Assembly (NCBI GenBank): GCA_902561155.1
Contig: CACEOY010000001.1
Coordinates: 124,001-188,000 of the forward strand
Direction of reading: 5' to 3'
DNA length: 64,000 nt
From: an uncultured Pelagibacteraceae bacterium
GTDB taxonomy: Bacteria > Pseudomonadota > Alphaproteobacteria > Pelagibacterales > Pelagibacteraceae
Shown here: positions 61,529 through 64,000 of the stretch, in pieces
Numbering within the stretch: position 1 is the first letter of the stretch
Layout: every line of letters begins with the position of its first letter
Translations under genes and position numbers: made by a program
The notes under the pieces: model-generated
Database searches by the model: none
The model's input: only the letters and a program-made list of their open reading frames with translations
Told to the model about the DNA's origin: nothing

Positions 61529-62332
61529 TCAATTTTTCAATTTAATCGATTGTTTAATTTTTAATAATGAAAGTATGAATAAAAATAAAGCAGCAGCTAT
61601 AATTGAAGGTCCTGAAGCTGTATTAAATTCTAAAGAAGTGAATAAACCTAAAATTACAGACAGCAATCCTCCAATCACTGAATAAATTACCATCATTTGT
61701 GGGCTCGAAGAAATATTTCTAGCCATTGCAGCTGGTATAATTAACATTCCTGTAATTAATAATAGTCCAACCATTTTTATTGAAATAGCAATGATGCCTG
61801 CCATTAAAATAGTAAATATAGCTTTAGCTCTATCAGGGTTTAAACCTTCAGCTTCTGCTAATTCGTAGTTTACTGTTGATGCAAATAAAGGTTTCCATAT
61901 CAATTTAAGAATTATTAATATTAACGGACCACCTATCCATATAATGAATATATCATCAGTTGTAACTGCTAATATGTCTCCAAATAATAATCCCATAATA
62001 TCGAACCTAATAAATGTTAAAAATCCAATAACAACTAGTCCAACTGCTAAGGATGAATGAGCTAAAAGTCCTAGTAAAGCATCGCCAGGAAGATTAGTTC
62101 TTTTTTGCAGATCTATTAGAATTAACGCAATTAAAGATGAAATTATAAAGACTGAAATGGCAATATTAAATTCCAAAGAATAGGCAAGTGTAACTCCAAG
62201 TAAAGCGGAATGAGCAAGAGTATCACCAAAATATGACAATCGTCTCCATATGACGAAACATCCAAGGGGACCTGTTACAATTGCAATACCAAGCCCAGCT
62301 ATTAAAGCTCTTATAAAGAAATCATCTAACAT
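61529..62332 (-). CDS. znuB: Zinc ABC transporter permease
   Basis: GPLGCFVIWRRLSYFGDTLAHSALLGVTLAY; MVGLLLITGMLIIPAAMARNIS. Confidence 0.94.
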   Translation of the reverse strand: MLDDFFIRALIAGLGIAIVTGPLGCFVIWRRLSYFGDTLAHSALLGVTLAYSLEFNIAISVFIISSLIALILIDLQKRTNLPGDALLGLLAHSSLAVGLVVIGFLTFIRFDIMGLLFGDILAVTTDDIFIIWIGGPLILIILKLIWKPLFASTVNYELAEAEGLNPDRAKAIFTILMAGIIAISIKMVGLLLITGMLIIPAAMARNISSSPQMMVIYSVIGGLLSVILGLFTSLEFNTASGPSIIAAALFLFILSLLKIKQSIKLKN

Positions 62333-63088
62333 TTAATTTTTTTTTATCTTTCCTTCATTTGTATGAATGTGATCGTGTCTGTGTTCGTATCTTGACAATA
62401 TTTGAGAAGCCTGTTCTCCGAATAAAGCTTTATATTCATTATTTTTTGCAACCTCTATTGGAGATCCTGAGCAACACACATGACCATTTAGGCAAACAAC
62501 GTGATCCGTAGCACTCATTACAGTATGCAAGTCGTGGGAAATTAATAAAATTCCACAATTTAATTCTTCAGAAATTTTCTTTATAAGTTCGTATAAGGCA
62601 ATTTCACCTGTAAAATCAACTCCCTGTACCGGCTCATCAAGAACTAGTAATTCTGGTTTTTTTGAAATCGCTCTTGCAAGCAGAACTCTTTGAAATTCTC
62701 CACCTGATAAGTCTCCTAAATTTTTATCTTTAAGATGTATAACGCCCGTTAATGATAAAGCATCGTTAATAGTTTCCTCTTTAAGATTTTCAGTAAGTAC
62801 CATGAAATTACTTACTCTTAGTGGTAATGTCCAATCAATTGAAATTTTTTGAGGAACATACCCAACTTTATTTGTATATTTTTTAGCTTCCCCATTAATT
62901 TTTTTATAGATACCAAGTGCAATTTTTGCGGTTGTGCTTTTTCCAGAACCATTCGGACCAATAAGAGTAACTATTTTACCTTTTTCAATCTGTAGAGATA
63001 CATCTTTAACAAGCCATTTATTATTTATACGAAGACCTGCTTGTTTTAATTTTACTAAGATATTTTGATTTGAGCTCATTTTTATCAC
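62333..63088 (-). CDS. znuC: Zinc ABC transporter ATP-binding protein
   Basis: LIGPNGSGKSTTAKIALGIYK; LSGGEFQRVLLARAI; LVLDEPVQGVDFTGE; HDHIH C-terminal His cluster; alternative start at 63079. Confidence 0.93.
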   Translation of the reverse strand: MIKMSSNQNILVKLKQAGLRINNKWLVKDVSLQIEKGKIVTLIGPNGSGKSTTAKIALGIYKKINGEAKKYTNKVGYVPQKISIDWTLPLRVSNFMVLTENLKEETINDALSLTGVIHLKDKNLGDLSGGEFQRVLLARAISKKPELLVLDEPVQGVDFTGEIALYELIKKISEELNCGILLISHDLHTVMSATDHVVCLNGHVCCSGSPIEVAKNNEYKALFGEQASQILSRYEHRHDHIHTNEGKIKKN

Positions 63089-63100
63089 TTGACTTTCAAA

Positions 63101-63133
63101 TGTTATATTATTACATACTGTTATATTATAACA
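63101..63133. promoter_or_regulatory. Tandem Zur-box-like palindromes between znuC and znuA
   Basis: tgttatattattaca (63101-63115) and tgttatattataaca (63119-63133), offset 18 nt, 14/15 identical; in the 64-nt divergent intergenic region. Confidence 0.75.
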
Positions 63134-63152
63134 ACCTTAACATATCTATATT

Positions 63153-64000
63153 ATGAAAAACATTAAAAAATTACCGCTAATAGCATCATTATTATCTCTC
63201 TTAATTATTTTTACTCCGGCAAATGCTGATGTCAAAGTAGTTACTTCAATAAAACCTATACATTCATTAGCAAGTTATTTAATGGATGGAGTTGGTAAAC
63301 CAGATTTAATTGTAGATGGTTATGCATCTCCACATGGATTTGCTTTAAAACCATCACATGCAAAAATGTTACAAAATGCTGACTTAATATTCTGGGTTGG
63401 CGAAGACTTAGAAAATTTTTTAGAAAAACCATTAAAATCAATAGCAAAAAAAGCTGAAAAAATAGAATTAATGGAAATTAAGGGTTTAAAAAAATTAAAA
63501 TTTAGAGAAAGAAATATATTCGAAGGGCACGATGATCATGGGCATGATGAACATAAAGAACATGGTCATAAAGAAGATAAACATGATGATCATCACGAGC
63601 ATGCTCATGGTGAACATGATCCACATATCTGGCTTGATCCAATGAATGCAAAAGTAATTTTAAGTGAAATGGCAGAGCATCTAATTGAAAAAGATCAAGA
63701 AAACGCATCTAAATATAAAGCTAATTTAAAAAAAGCACACAAAGATTTAGATAAACTTACGAAAAAAGTAAAATCTGAATTAAATAAAGATTTTAAATCA
63801 ATTGTTTTTCATGACGCCTATCAATATTTTGAAAAAAGATTTGATGTGAATGTCTTGGGAGCTTTCACAGTAAATACAGATGTATTACCTGGTGCTGAAC
63901 AATTGTCTGAAATTAGAGAAGTGATTGAACATGAAAAAGTAAGTTGTGTATTTTCTGAACCTCAATTTAACCCAGATATAATCAAAGCAGTAGCAAAGGA
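63153..64000 (+). CDS. znuA: Zinc ABC transporter substrate-binding protein (partial, runs off the right edge)
   Basis: Own translation MKNIKKLPLIASLLSLLIIFTPANADVKVVTSIKPIHSLASYLMDGVG...; His-rich loop EGHDDHGHDEHKEHGHKEDKHDDHHEHAHGEHDPHIWLDP. Confidence 0.95.
   Translation, partial: MKNIKKLPLIASLLSLLIIFTPANADVKVVTSIKPIHSLASYLMDGVGKPDLIVDGYASPHGFALKPSHAKMLQNADLIFWVGEDLENFLEKPLKSIAKKAEKIELMEIKGLKKLKFRERNIFEGHDDHGHDEHKEHGHKEDKHDDHHEHAHGEHDPHIWLDPMNAKVILSEMAEHLIEKDQENASKYKANLKKAHKDLDKLTKKVKSELNKDFKSIVFHDAYQYFEKRFDVNVLGAFTVNTDVLPGAEQLSEIREVIEHEKVSCVFSEPQFNPDIIKAVAK

Noticed and set aside
63256-63708. Minus-strand ORFs opposite znuA, one very His-rich
   Set aside because: The znuA plus-strand frame is clearly coding; the His-rich antisense peptide arises from the repetitive CAT/GAT-rich codons.

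Overview
The window reads as a dense, AT-rich stretch of a streamlined alphaproteobacterial chromosome. It resembles the SAR11/Pelagibacterales by gene content and order, but this is inferred from recognition, not from a search. I support about 55 protein-coding genes, 6 tRNA genes (Pro-TGG, Ser-TGA, Lys-TTT, Cys-GCA, Asn-GTT, Arg-TCT) and several regulatory sites. No IS elements, prophage, CRISPR array or rRNA were seen. Main blocks, left to right: partial fadB-like gene; tRNA-Pro; nhaA/NifU-like/gpx; the mltB-rlpA-dacC-tmk-holB-metG-tatD cluster; recG; tgt-ppi-coaD-gyrA-ssb; uvrA; argS-nagZ-scpAB-tatABC-serS-yajC-secDF; dgt/erpA/xth; manC-ilvD-valS; cysK; an amino-acid ABC transporter (aapJQMP-like); a GcvT/DmdA-family protein with a MetF-like partner; an Fbp-type iron ABC transporter with a Fur-box-like site and an unlisted Cys-containing small ORF; a BASS-family transporter; two ProX paralogs with ProW; and a zur-znuBC/znuA zinc uptake locus with tandem Zur-box-like sites. 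Most notable observations: a 14-nt sequence identical to the znuA Zur-like box lies directly upstream of the BASS transporter; every convergent gene pair in the window is packed between -11 and +8 nt, sometimes with shared bidirectional stop sequences; two protein genes start 7-10 nt after a tRNA 3' end; and small ORFs are absent from the ORF track. I did not find a clear, entirely new multi-gene system.
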